Shown in pieces: positions 46,501 to 57,871 of a stretch of 64,000 nucleotides of DNA. The stretch comes from Gyrodactylus bullatarudis (lineage: Eukaryota > Platyhelminthes > Monogenea > Gyrodactylidea > Gyrodactylidae). Both the position numbers and the translations under genes were made by a program. The notes below the pieces were generated by a model that was given only the letters and a program-made list of their open reading frames with translations, had not been told where the DNA came from and searched no databases. Location of the stretch: positions 1-64,000 of the forward strand of contig SSNU01000027.1 of NCBI GenBank assembly GCA_012064415.1, in the 5' to 3' direction. Within the stretch, counting starts at the first letter, position 1. Every line of letters begins with the position of its first letter.

Positions 46501-49500
46501 TCGGTTATAAAATAGCTTTTTCTCAAAAAAGAATATTTCGTTTTAATGTGTGATAAGTTATAACTTATAACTGATCAGAGTTTTAACTATAGAATTAATT
46601 TTAGTTGGACCAATCGAAAGTGCTCAGGCCAGGCCTTATTACGAGATTTAGACACTTTAGTAACAGAATGAATCAAATGAAGAGATACTAACACAGTCTT
46701 ACAAATCGGACTTTATTTTTTTTTCTACTCAATGATATTTTCCACTTTTTTAGAGAGTTTTTCGCTTATTTCAGATATGTTATTCTTGAAAAAAGTGTTC
46801 AAAAATAGAGATTTGTCAATGGAATTAATTTACAGAAGCATAATTTTCGGAAAGTATTTTACGCTTTTGATACTTCAAGTAAAACTGTATCCTAATTGAC
46901 GTAGATTTCTTTTCTACATGGTGCTTGAATAGGCATAAAATTGACTTGTGGTTGAGGATTTTCTAAATAAATGGGTAAATTTTTAACTTGGACTTTAGAT
47001 AGCTCAGAAACTAATAGAGTCAAGGGAAACTTTTCTTCTACTCTTTTGTTAAGAATTTATTTCTGAACAAGACGATATCATTTCTGTCTTTCTATCTCAT
47101 TCATGTTTTTCTCTATTTAAAGGCAAAGCACAGTAAGTCGGGTTTTAAGTTTTCACTGAATAACTCGAAAACTCTATTGTAGAATTTTTTAAGAAGAAAA
47201 TATCTGAAACCAGCGAAAAACTCTCAAATAAATATCATTGAGTAGATGTTTTTCATGAAAGACTATGTAATCTTCGAAATCTTAAAAAACTGTCTAGATC
47301 AAAATTTCATGAGCTTTCCGAATCTGAGATTGGTTTTTATTTATTTATATAATAATTCAGTTTTAAATGTCAAATTTTAGGTAAAGCTTGCCTTTAAATT
47401 TACACAACGAACTAACTCAACGGTTGATAAAAAACAAAAGAGTGAAATTAATAAGTAGGTTAAGAAAATATAAAAAAAAGTGTTTTGAGATGTATCAATT
47501 CAAGGAATTATAATCTAAAATATTTAAATCATAAGTAGTAAATTCGATTAAATTCAAGTTTATTGAAATTATTTTGCGTACTTTATAATTTAAAGTTTAA
47601 ATTATGAAATTTGAAGAAAAACTTTAATACGAATTCCTAATAACGATGGGAGATAACAAATCTAGTGGCGGATTGACATGTGCCAATGTAGGCGTGGTTA
47701 TAGTTGCAATTGTAACATGTCTCTTCGGCATTCCCATATTAATATTGGGAATATTTGCCAACTATTATCCATCACACCTTATGAGCCAAAATCAGTCATT
47801 GGGCTTCGAATCCGTCCTTCAGAATTGGACAAATCTCGACACCTCAAATTTAGAGAAACAATTCGATGCCGGACTTGGTGTGGTCATCATAGGAGCGCTA
47901 ATATTCATCTTGATGTTGTTTGTAATCATTTTGTTCTTTATGAATCGGAAAAATGGGGGTAAATCATGCAATGTTATCACCAGTCTACTTATCTATATTA
48001 TTGCCTTTGGATTATTGGCTGGCGTTATCATAACAGCCATAGCATTCAAACAGCAATATGATGCTTATCGGGAAAAATTCAACTTGGCCTTTGAAGCAGA
48101 ACGACTTAACAATAAGGATGTCTACTTTCAAAATTTAGAAGCAATTGGACGAGCAAATCAGTGTTGTGGTTTCAATGGTTTTCGAGATTATGACGTTAGT
48201 CAGGTAACCTTGCCAGAATTTTGTTGTTTACCAGATTACAAAGCAAATTGTAATGCTGCCGCCTCCAACCAATTTACCACCTACCCAGGGTGTGGTGATT
48301 TATTTTGGAATAATCTGGAAGGTAATCTAGAAGTTATCCCAATTCTCCTCTATGTCATAGCAGCTCTTTTGATTCTCTTCATAATAGAAATGATAATTAT
48401 GAATACATCGCAACAAAAATCCACTGATTAGAACCACCAAATAAATGTCTATCTAGAAATGTGCATCTTTTGAATTTCATGTTGATACCAATTTTTCTAT
48501 GGTTCTTTATCCAGTGTGATTAAAAGTAGTTTTCCAGGCTTGAGTCTTTCTCATTCGTTTTGTGCTCGAATTTGCTGCGTTATAAACGAAGTTCCATAAT
48601 CTCCAAAATTACAATTACTGAAAGAAATATTTAGGTTGCCCTGGTAATAAATTCAGAATAAAATTTAAATATTTCAGTCAGTACTCCTAACAAATCACTT
48701 TATTTCATCATAGAATTTCCAACCCAGATGATTTTTGAAGGGTGAAACTGTTTTCTTTAATATCTTATTTTTTCTATCCAATATTTTTGAGTAAAAAAGT
48801 TGGAAATCCATTTAATATTATAGATATTCAAATTTTAAGTGGTTCCCTACTACGTTGGTTCAAAATTAAGAATTCATTGAAAAGATCGGTATTTCCAAAC
48901 ATGAATGTCATAATGTTAAAGCATTGCCTACTATTGAAAATTAGGTACAGAGTTCAAATCTCAGCACGTTTATATTTTGAAATTAGCTTTCAGAAAATTT
49001 ATGTAAATACTTTTTTCGGCGATTTGCTAATCTGGACGCTTTAACAGAGAAAAGACGATTTAAAAATCAAAAATTTCATTGTTCTGATAACCATAAATCC
49101 CATTTTCCCAAAATTATTTAAAACGCATTACAACTTTCAGAAAATGATGAGGATATGTAACGAAGGGATTTTGAATAATTACCAAAATAAAAAACGTGAA
49201 TTTTATCAATTATCGTAGTAAAATTCATTCAAAATTTTTTGGCGATTGAGATTTTGTATATCAGAACAAAATTTAAAATATAATTTAATTCAAAATATTC
49301 ATTGCTAGCTCAAAATAAGTAACTAATAAGATGTAATTAATGTGAAAATTTAATTCGGTTCCCGATAAAGATTGTATTTTTCTTTCCAGAGGTTAATCTC
49401 AGAATTCCTGAGGATACTTGGCAAGTATGTTTCCGAGCGCAAAAATACTAACCAGACAACCTGGCACCCAATTCTTGGATGGTTCTCGCAAACCGATGAA

Positions 49501-52500
49501 CAATGGTTAGTCATATACATCATTTGATATACTCATTGATGGCTTATTTCACATTTCCATAAAGTTTATGAAGTCTTTCTTATGAAACTAAATTAAAAGG
49601 CAACAACTATTCAAATCCGCCTTTTTTACACTTTACCTCGACCCTCGATCTTGAAAACCGACTCATCGTTCAAGAGATAATGCTAACTAAAATTGATATT
49701 TTTTGGCTTTAAAGCGAGCTAACCATAAGAGATATCGATTAGTACATCAAGAAAGTAATTGAAAAAGAATTCTTGTTTGAATAAAACTAATTTTAACTCA
49801 AATAAATTTAGCGATTCTTAAAGTTTGTTCTACAAAATCTATATAATTAAAAAATAAAATTCGATTTTTGAAAAAAAAAACCTAAACTACCTAACAGTTT
49901 TTGATGAAATTTTAACCGGTGGTAGATAACTCCACGGACCATGTTTGTAACCAAAATAATCTTTAGGTTTGGCTTTAGTTGAGCCGTAATCTTGAACAGA
50001 ACCGAAAAAGTTTCTGACCAATCAGATGGCTTCATTTTTGTCGTTTTTATATGTTAACACGTGAGCTTGCTTCTCATTGGCCCAATTTTTGTGCATTTCA
50101 TAATCGTTTTTCTTTTTCATAGTTAAACTAAAGCTTTATTGTTTTTGGTCAATATCAAATTCTCAATTCCTATCAGTTGTTTCTTCAGTACATTAGAAAA
50201 AGTTTATCTAAATTGGTTGATAGGTTGCTTGCAATAGAAAACCCTGCGTAGCTGGTTCGGATCAGCTAGTTATTAATAATTTTATTGAAGAATTTTTTCA
50301 TCTCCAGATCGTTTTTCTCACAATTTTTAAGGCCTGCAAAATTTTTAATCTTGAATTTCATTCCTTATTCTATGTTTTTGTATAAATTTTCATCTAAAAA
50401 AGTTCTTGTAGCTTAATAAATTTCCTTTGTACTGAGGTTCGAAAAATGGTTTTTCAAATAGAAATACATTCATTTCTTTGAGTATTTAGAAGAGTGGTGA
50501 ATATTGAATTATTGATTGAACTTTTGTTTCACCGATTCCCATCAGACTCTTATATTGGATTGATATTATAAAATATTATACAGTTGTGAGAAATCGGAAT
50601 TCCTCTCATTGGATAAATGAGAATCTACATTTTTTCTCTTGACCCCTGTTCTTGATTTAGCGCCAATAATAGATTCGGAATCAACTTATTACAAGTAATT
50701 ATCAACATAAGTTTTTTCAGAATCTTTCAGTCTGAAATATCTCATTGCTCATTTTTTATAATAGCTCCGCAAAGAATATGGAAAATGTATTGAAACAAAT
50801 TCGCCTATTATGGCATAATAAAATGGTCCTGTTATTGTTCTCAAATCTCTATGAAGAGAAAGACCTTGGCGATGAAGAGAAAATGAAGAATTTTGGCTTC
50901 TCCGGAATCGATACACCTCTTCCCGGCTATGTTAAATTTGAAAATCTTCCTACCTTTAGTCGATTGAAGAAAGATTCCACTTCAGTATTTTCTTCCTTTA
51001 TGGGACAAATCGGGAAAAAGATTCTATCGCAAAAGAATGTTACAGAATGTAAAATTATGCCGAAAGATTTGCCAGAAACCCTCAAGACTGTTTCAATGAT
51101 GTATTGCTTCTTGATTAGTTCCCTATCAGAAATCAGAAATGACTTACTCAATGGTAAGTTTTTTTCAAATCTATTTTTATTCTTTCTACTTTCAAGTAGA
51201 AACATGAAATTTATTATGTTGTATCATGATTTTCTAGGTTTATCCTTGGGCGATCTCCTGTTGAGAATGTGGCGATTGATTTACGCCTGCGGTTCCATAG
51301 ACCAATGGGCCAATTCAATTCATCAATGTGATAGCAAATGGTTCAAGGAGCCTAACGAATGCCACTTCTACTTTTTATTTACATCTGCTACAAGCAATCT
51401 TTTAATGTAAGTTGAATCCTAACTCTTGATTTAGAATTCTCTATCAAATTAAATACAATGTATACTATGCAGAAAAAAACTTGGCTTTCCAAAATTTATC
51501 TCCCCACCATTTCTAGTTCTATTTGAGCATTCGTGAATTTCATTATTAAATTGTTAACCCCATTACTATGATGTCTTGAATGAAAGTTGTGTAATATTTG
51601 AGAAATTGTTCATCTTTCTAATGTAATAAAATCTTCTTTTGCTCGAGTTTCACCCATAATATCCTTTTTCAAATTCACATTTTCCATATTGAAATGCACC
51701 AATTTCAAGTTTTGAATACTTTAGTTTACTATGCCTCATTGAAATGGACGCAGATCAAATAGACCTGAAAAAGTTATTGCCTACTACTGTTAAAAATTGA
51801 ATATTTCGTTTATAAAATTCTTAAAAAAATATCTTCGACTAGTCTGCTTTAAGTATAAGGTCAACCAACGATTTAGGTACATTTAGTAAATAAGCCCTGT
51901 TATCGAAAGGGTAAGATGAACTGGAATTTCATCCTTAACTTTGACTACGGTGGAAAACAATGAGAAAGACTCTGCTTGGGGTTATTTAATAATACTCTTA
52001 GCCAAGAATCCTCTCAGATCATAAACTTTTCTGAGAAAGATGTTTGCTAAACTTTAGTCTTGAGATGATTGATGAAAGTTATCATTGATTCCAAATAAAA
52101 ATAAGGCCTTTACTTCGGGTATATTCATCAATGATATTTTAATTGGTTATTTGCTGTTTCCAGGATCCACAGGAGTGGCCTTATTTGTGAAATCTTCCCG
52201 ATCATCTTCTCATTTTTTACAAGAAAATTGTTCAGTTTCAGGCTAATAAAAAAATTTTATTCTCTTTAGAATTCTCGACGACACAGAACTCTTTGAGAAG
52301 CAGAAATCTTTCCATGTCGATCAACTCCAAGCAATGGTTACATTATTCAATAATCTCTTCTACAGAACTGTTCTAATTACTCCTAATCGTAAGCTTTACT
52401 ATCCCTGATTTGAATAATATATATGTTACCGTTAATCTTGTTACTCTTGATAGTCTTAAGACTATCAGGTAATCTTAAGACTAACGGAATAGTTTTATAA

Positions 52501-55500
52501 ACTTGTTACCAGGTTTCAAGATAAGCAAGATATTCAGCTACAAATTATAGTTTGCTGATCTTGATTCTCGGTAATAAGATTGGGTGACTGAAATAAATTT
52601 GAATTGAATAAGGCATTGTTTAAGGCAATGAATATTTTTTATCAAACAATCCAATTTTGTAGGGTCTGAAATTGAGACTTTTTATACAGTGCACTGGGAA
52701 ACTCATGGATTCCAGAGAATAAGAAGTATCAAGTGTTGAAATTCAGCCAACAGTATTAATTTAAGGATTTTAACTCAATAGTTCGTCATATTTGTTACCA
52801 AGTTTCAGGAATAGCTAGTTAATGATCTTAATATAAATTTTTTTCGCATCTCGTATTTTCATTTGTTGATTCACGTCTATTCTTTAAATGAGGAATATTT
52901 GAAGGACTACTTTTTACCATTTAAAGCCATTTGGACCTTTTCTGATAATATGCATAAATTCATAGTTCGATCTCAAACTCATTATTCTTGAAACTTGTTA
53001 ATAAGTTTAACCAACTATTCAGCTAAAATTATATAAAAAGCTCCATTTAGGGACCTTACAATATTGGATTGTTCTCTTAATCTTTGATATTATTTTCGAA
53101 AAATTTTATTCAATCAACCAAGCTTATTACCGAGTATCAAATTCAACAAGCTATATTATATTGCTAAATAGTTAGTTAACCCTTTCGGTGCCGAGACTAT
53201 TTCACAATTTTTATAAAAACCAAAATTTAGCTATGAAGATATCAAGTTATTTGGCTAAAAATATTACTAATGTAAGTTCACATTGTGGGCTTCAATTTAA
53301 ACTTTAATTGATCCAGAAACCTATCAAACTAGTAGAGTTATGTCCATTGGCGCCGAAAGGGTTAATCCTGAAACCTGATAACAAGTTTAACAAACCATTC
53401 CGTTAGTCTTAAGACTATCAGGTAGTTACTTGATACAAATTGAGTCATAATTGAATATTCAACTTTTGTTTACTTTTCCTTAGTTTTATAATAATCTTTT
53501 TTAAAAACTTTCTCTTACAGCCAGTGAATTGAGAGTGATGTCGAGCAATTTCGTCATCTTTTCAAATTTAACCCTAGACAATGAAGAACAAAACACAAAT
53601 CCTAAAAGCAGTACAGATAAAAGAAGCAAGCCAGCTGATAACTCATCATTCTCTGGAAGCTATTCCCTCAACCTTTTGCTTTCTTCAACCCTTACGATCC
53701 TACAAATACTTTACGCCAGAGATATTCGCTATCCATTCACAGATTCGCCTAAATTCTGGGAAATTCAGTAATTTTGCCTTAATTCATTTGAGCAATATCT
53801 AATTAAGAACTCCTATTGTATTTACATTTTGTAATTTGAATTTTTCATACGCTTAATTAACAGAGCATTCAAAAATAATCAAGATTTTTAGTTAAATTCT
53901 CGATAAAATAATCTAAAAATAGTCATTTTTAAGTTAAAAGTACCCCATATGTCAGATTTTTTATACTACAAATAAGCATAAAATAACTTTTTGAAACATT
54001 TTCACTCTTTCTTATTCTATGATTCCAGACGAACTCATTGTGCTATCTTAAGAAAACTCGTTTCTGAAATTTATAGTGATTCTGATTTATCTGAATTATT
54101 CTCTGACGAAGAAGATTTCATCATTGAAGATGCAACATCGGATGAAGATTTGAATTTATCTATAGAAGTCTTAACAGTATTTTTTGCTAAAAAATCTATT
54201 TTCAGTTAGGACATATTCCAGTATCGAAAAAATTATCTCAACTTCAGTTGATGCATAGGAAATATCCTAGCTTTTCATTGGTTCGATCTAATCATCTCAA
54301 GCTCAACTTACTTAACTTCTTTAGGATTATTTTAAGATGCCCTGGTAATAGAGTTGAAGATTGGACAATTTTAGAGTTGATTTAGATAATTTTATTTTTA
54401 TTTTAGAGACATAAAATCCCTTGCATTTATGAGTGACCTAAGGAAAGATCGGCCACATGCAAAGTTTCTGCTGAAACATGTCCCCCACATTTTGTCGCAT
54501 CGAGAGAGAATAATTTTATTCCGTGATTTTGTTAAAGCCGATAAAATTTCAATTGGCCGAAAGGTTATCTCGAGTTATCTACCCGATGATGGTCCTTATG
54601 GAACAATGATTTCTGTTAATCGGAACACGATTATTGAGGTAATATCACAACAGCATATTTTCATGAAAAATCTTTTCTTCGGATCTTTAATTCTCTGACA
54701 CTCGTGAATCCTATCCTATTACTTGAAATAGAATGAAATTACCGCTAAAAATAACTAACTAAAGTATCTCAAAAACTACCGGTCGTAGCTCAAGGGGGTC
54801 AGGCAGAAAGTGACAATTTTTTCAAATTTTGAAAAACTTGTATAAATCGGGATTTATCACCTACAGACCTAGCTTCAAATTTACCCTCAAAAGTTTTATT
54901 AAATCTATTTTTTCATGAATTATCAATTTTTTTCTTTTTTCAAGGATGGCTATCAGCAATTGAGAAACTTAACTCCGCTACAGTTGAAAATGAAAATTCG
55001 AGTCCAGTTCACGAATAAAATGGTAGTTTAATCATAGTTTTTTCTATATATAATTTTCTAATTTAATAACCAATTAAAGGGTCTCGATGAAGTTGGTATT
55101 GATTTGGATGGCGTTTTTAAGGAATTTCTCGAGGAGACCCTACGCAAAGTCTTTGATCCCGGTTTTAGCCTCTTCAAGACAACCACGGATAATCGTTTAT
55201 ACCCGTCTCCTACTTCAAATCTTCAGAATGGCCATTTAAAATTATTTGAATTCTTTGGTAAAGTTCTTGGTAAAGCCATTTATGAAGTGAGTTTTGATAA
55301 TTCTCCTACATTTTATATAATCATAATTGTCAATAAAACTATTTACAAGTATTTCTTCTTTTAGTTTTTATCATATTCGTTGAATTAGGATGTAAACAAT
55401 TATCACAATTGATTGCATTTTATTTTTATGAAAGGAAATGAAATCATTTTTCCTGCTCTAAACTTATGCTAGCAAGATTGTAAAGCTATTTGATTTGAAG

Positions 55501-57871
55501 TTGGGAAAGAAAACTCGATTTTTTCATCGAAAATTCGAATATGTTGAAGATTTTCTAGAATCCTACACATGTTTCCCACTTTTACCAGAGCTGAATTTCG
55601 AATTTTTGATCATTTTCATGGTTGGTCTGGGTTCATCTTCTTTTTGGCATCTACAGTCATTTACATGGGAGATGTTTTTATTCTGACGAACTTTTCATTT
55701 ATATTACTTTTTTAAGATACTTTCATTTGTAGCTAGGACCTAGCTGCCAGGCAGTACAAAAATCATCTCCAATGATTTACATATTTCATACTTACAGCAG
55801 GTATACAGAATGTGTCCAAACTAATTACAAGTGAAATGAATGAAAAGTTGGTCTAATTTCTTCAACCTAATGAGTTTTTGATCATTCTCTTCAGAGCTTG
55901 AACATTTATTTCCTACAATTCATAGAAGGACCCGCTCTACTTATGAATTAATAACTGAAAAGTAGAATTTCGAAATAAAATTAAAATCATTCCCTGTGTT
56001 AAGCTTTGATTAATATTTTTTCTTCAAGGGAATAACCATTGATGTACCATTGGCGAATTTTTTCCTCACTCAGATGCTGCACAAGGAAAAGACAGGCTGC
56101 TATAGTTTCCTTGATGAGCTTGCAACTTTGGACAAGGACCTCTACAAAAGTCTCACATATGTTAAAGTAGGTTTGGCCAAATCTCCCATCTAAGATAAAA
56201 GGTATAATTTTTAGTACATGACAATTTTATAACTACCATGGTCAATGATCAATTTTTCTGCAATAATTGTTAGAATAAGAGTTTTTGATAGAATAACTCT
56301 CCATAAACTTTTTAATCTGGAAACAGTATGCTCAAAATGCTAGGTTGAGTTGCAGTCCGTTTGTTCATTCACAAAAACTGAATTACCTGAATTTCTTTCT
56401 TTCAACTTTTAGCACTATGAAGGGGATGTCACAGATTTATCTCTGACATTTTCCTATGATGAAAATGTAGTCGGGGCAATTGTTGTCCATGATTTGGTCC
56501 CTGGTGGAAGATACATCACAGTAACCAGTGAATCAAAGTATTTTTTGATTGCTTCAACATTGAATTTGATGATATTTTAATATTTTTTTAAAATAGAATC
56601 AGCTATGTACATCGTTTGGCACACTTTCGAATGTATAAACAAATTCGAGCCCAGACAGTCCATTTCATGCAGGGCTTCTACTCAATCATAAAACCCGAAT
56701 GGTTGTCAATATTCTCCTCACTAGAATTGCAGAAACTCATTTCTGGTGATTCTGTCTCCATAGACATTGATGATTTAAAGTTTGTTTTCCAGTTACAATT
56801 TGAAAATTTCATTATTCTATAGAAATACAATCAGAATCCAAACTCAATGGCTAGAATAAATTAAAGCGTAATATTTTACTAAAATTATACCAAAAACTTG
56901 TCAAAATTCATTGGTCCATTTAGTTTTCCATTTAATTCGTGTTTTTAAATAATGTTCTGAACCCTTTCTACCCATTCAGATAGAGCCTTTGAAAATATCC
57001 AATTTTTTTATTTTACTGGGATTACTCATCAGAGTACTGAAATTTCATTTTTATTGGTTAGCTTTTTATCTATGTCTACTTGTAAGAAACCGAGCAGGAT
57101 TTTGGAACACATAGTGAAGGGGTATGGATCATATTTTTATTGAAAATCTGTATTTTTAGGTATTTTATTAGGGTGAAATAAAACAGTTGAATGATGCCAA
57201 AATATCATTTATCTATTTAAAAAATATTCTAGAACCTTTTATCTGATCCTAAGCCAGCCATAAGGACACTGATGAATACAATTTGGGAATCATACATGGG
57301 GATTTCTTATTTCGTAAATAGACAATAGAAGTATACGAAACTAAATCAAATTTTTTTTTATTTTAAAATCTTTTTTTGTAGAAATAATACCAAATATATG
57401 GGAGGTTTCCATGGAAATCACCGTGTCATACTCTGGCTTTGGGATATTCTCAAAAAAGACTTTGATGAAAAAGAACGTGGACTTTTCCTTAAATTTGTGA
57501 CCAGCTGCTCAAAGCCACCATTGTTAGGGTTCTCACATTTGGAACCTCAATTTTGTATTCGTTGCGTTCAATATACGAATGAAGATTCTGATACTGGTGA
57601 CACGATTGGCTCTGTTATTTTAGGCTTCCTTCATTTGCCATTTATAGGAAGCGGTAACTCCTCCAGTACAAGCAGCAACAGTAGAAGTGGAAATAGCTCA
57701 TCCAGACTTGGCAATATCATCAGTCACTCAAATGACACATCACAACTTAGATTACCTTCCGCGAGTACCTGTTTCAACCTACTCAAATTGCCCAAGTATA
57801 ATTCGAAAAAGATTTTACGCGATAAACTCAGATATGCTATTCATTCGAATGCTGGGTTTGAACTTTCCTAA
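43546..57871 (+). CDS. UBE3B: HECT E3 ubiquitin ligase UBE3B
   Basis: Transfers ubiquitin from an E2 to substrate through a catalytic cysteine thioester. Fourteen exons: 43546-43992, 44049-44582, 49390-49505, 50765-51153, 51238-51406, 52270-52388, 53521-53767, 54407-54638, 54945-55022, 55080-55286, 56029-56166, 56413-56537, 56597-56779 and 57382-57871. They total 3474 nt, 1157 residues; human UBE3B has about 1070. All borders are GT..AG and phases agree. An IQ motif ([11 protein letters not shown]) lies at about 34-44. The helical middle includes [10 protein letters not shown] and [11 protein letters not shown]. The HECT domain fills the last 450 residues with [53 protein letters not shown] and the active site [11 protein letters not shown], Cys1125 (57770-57772). 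A Ser/Asn/Gly-rich insert of about 30 residues precedes the active site. Intron 2 (4807 bp) contains two tetraspanin genes. The UBE3B-type tail FELS is present, so the call is UBE3B rather than UBE3C. Confidence 0.93.
44927..45019. repeat. Perfect 34-bp-arm hairpin
   Basis: Arms at 44927-44960 (TAGAAATATTTCGTTCTAGG, then TGCTTAGGTAATAT) and 44986-45019 are exact reverse complements around a 25-bp loop. A solo left arm occurs at about 59717-59746. It lies in UBE3B intron 2, about 140 bp upstream of the first tetraspanin start. Confidence 0.85.
45076..45101 (+). promoter_or_regulatory. Conserved element upstream of tetraspanin 1
   Basis: GTTTATTAAAATTCTTTTGC followed by GTACTT, 61-86 bp before the ATG. 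A near-identical copy precedes tetraspanin 2 at 47558-47583. It may be a core promoter element or just a relic of the duplication. Confidence 0.45.
45162..45965 (+). CDS. Tetraspanin, copy 1, nested in UBE3B intron 2
   Basis: Intronless ORF of 267 residues. Four membrane segments lie at about 15-40, 78-101, 112-136 and 231-253. The large extracellular loop (137-230) has the tetraspanin signature CCG at 175-177, a second Cys pair at 195-196, and Cys204 and Cys218, the six-cysteine pattern. Sequons NQS and NWT lie in the small loop. Tetraspanins organise partner receptors in plasma-membrane microdomains. The start is the ATG that matches the N-terminus of copy 2; the reading frame extends a few codons upstream through GTG but that is not a plausible eukaryotic start. 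Same strand as UBE3B, so it needs its own promoter inside the intron. The absence of introns suggests retrocopy origin. Confidence 0.92.
   Translation: MTKADNKPSAGLIFLQVGVVIIAILTCLLGIPLLVLGIFAHCYPSHLMSQNQSLGFESVLQNWTSLDTSNLEKQFDAAIGAFVLGVLIFVLMLVVIIIFYANPRNMSKACKSITILFTYIVVFGLLAGAIITAIAYEEQMVAYREKFNLAFEAERNNNMNAYFQNLEAVGRANQCCGFNGFRDYDVSQVTLPEFCCLPDYKANCNAAASNQFTTYPGCGDLFWNNLEGNLEVIPILLYVIAALLVLFIIFYTIEEIIMKKNEPKPFE
45966..47557. other. Spacer between the tetraspanin genes
   Basis: About 1.6 kb of AT-rich DNA inside UBE3B intron 2. Polyadenylation-like AATAAA occurs at about 45993. No other gene recognised. Confidence 0.5.
47558..47583 (+). promoter_or_regulatory. Conserved element upstream of tetraspanin 2
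   Basis: GTTTATTGAAATTATTTTGC followed by GTACTT, 63-88 bp before the ATG. It differs from the copy at 45076-45101 at only a few positions. Confidence 0.45.
47646..48431 (+). CDS. Tetraspanin, copy 2, nested in UBE3B intron 2
   Basis: Intronless ORF of 261 residues, paralogue of the gene at 45162. The four membrane segments, CCG at 173-175 and the six-cysteine large loop are the same. The N-terminal half differs at many positions, but the large loop and last membrane segment are almost unchanged: 48159-48371 appears identical to 45681-45893 over 213 bp, including silent sites. The C-terminal tail differs (ends NTSQQKSTD). The mosaic pattern suggests gene conversion between the two copies. 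Same role class as copy 1. Confidence 0.92.
   Translation: MGDNKSSGGLTCANVGVVIVAIVTCLFGIPILILGIFANYYPSHLMSQNQSLGFESVLQNWTNLDTSNLEKQFDAGLGVVIIGALIFILMLFVIILFFMNRKNGGKSCNVITSLLIYIIAFGLLAGVIITAIAFKQQYDAYREKFNLAFEAERLNNKDVYFQNLEAIGRANQCCGFNGFRDYDVSQVTLPEFCCLPDYKANCNAAASNQFTTYPGCGDLFWNNLEGNLEVIPILLYVIAALLILFIIEMIIMNTSQQKSTD
48432..49389. other. Distal part of UBE3B intron 2 with an old repeat
   Basis: About 49010-49260 is a copy of the repeat at 29970-30740, uninterrupted here at the site where a MITE sits in the other copy (about 49089). No gene. Confidence 0.55.
52420..53427. mobile_element. TIR-bearing DNA element in UBE3B intron 6
   Basis: Inverted ends read CTTAAGACTAACGGAATAGT, then TT-TAAACTTGTTACCAGGTTTC, at about 52473-52525, and the reverse complement at about 53358-53424. 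The outer block at 52420-52464 recurs at 27406-27450. No transposase is visible. A smaller TTAA-flanked element is nested inside. Confidence 0.65.
53180..53361. mobile_element. piggyBac-type MITE with TTAA target site
   Basis: A 182-bp element bounded by TTAA at 53176-53179 and 53362-53365, with inverted ends CCCTTTCGGTGCC and GGCGCCGAAAGGG. CCC termini and TTAA duplication are piggyBac hallmarks. It is nested in the element at 52420-53427. Confidence 0.8.
53991..54209 (+). pseudogene. Acidic coding-like fragment in UBE3B intron 7
   Basis: A short frame rich in Asp, Glu and Ser (for example [14 protein letters not shown]) with a CAG acceptor-like site ahead. The UBE3B exons on either side join cleanly without it, so it is not needed for that protein. 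Acidic Asp/Ser N-termini are common in piggyBac transposases, but no further domain is visible. Could also be an optional exon. Confidence 0.25.
55487..55660. repeat. TTGATATGAAG-family MITE fragment in UBE3B intron
   Basis: Starts ATTTGAAGTTGGGAAAGAAA and contains TCGATTTTTTCATCGAAAAT and CCCACTTTTACCAGAG, matching the left half of the 14833-15550 element. Confidence 0.6.

Noticed and set aside
48945..48985. tRNA B-box-like GAGTTCAAATCTC
   Set aside because: No A box or acceptor stem at the right distance.
50745..50764. Upstream extension of the UBE3B exon frame to an ATG at 50745
   Set aside because: The exon begins at 50765 after an AG; the preceding bases are intron and the joined frame fits UBE3B.
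53991..54209. Extra UBE3B exon
   Set aside because: Exons 7 and 8 join in phase and align with human UBE3B without a gap, so it is not required; listed as a low-confidence fragment.
54778..54850. tRNA-like A box (GTAGCTCAAGGGGGTCAGGC)
   Set aside because: No matching T-arm with GTTC-A-C, no anticodon stem and no cloverleaf can be drawn.
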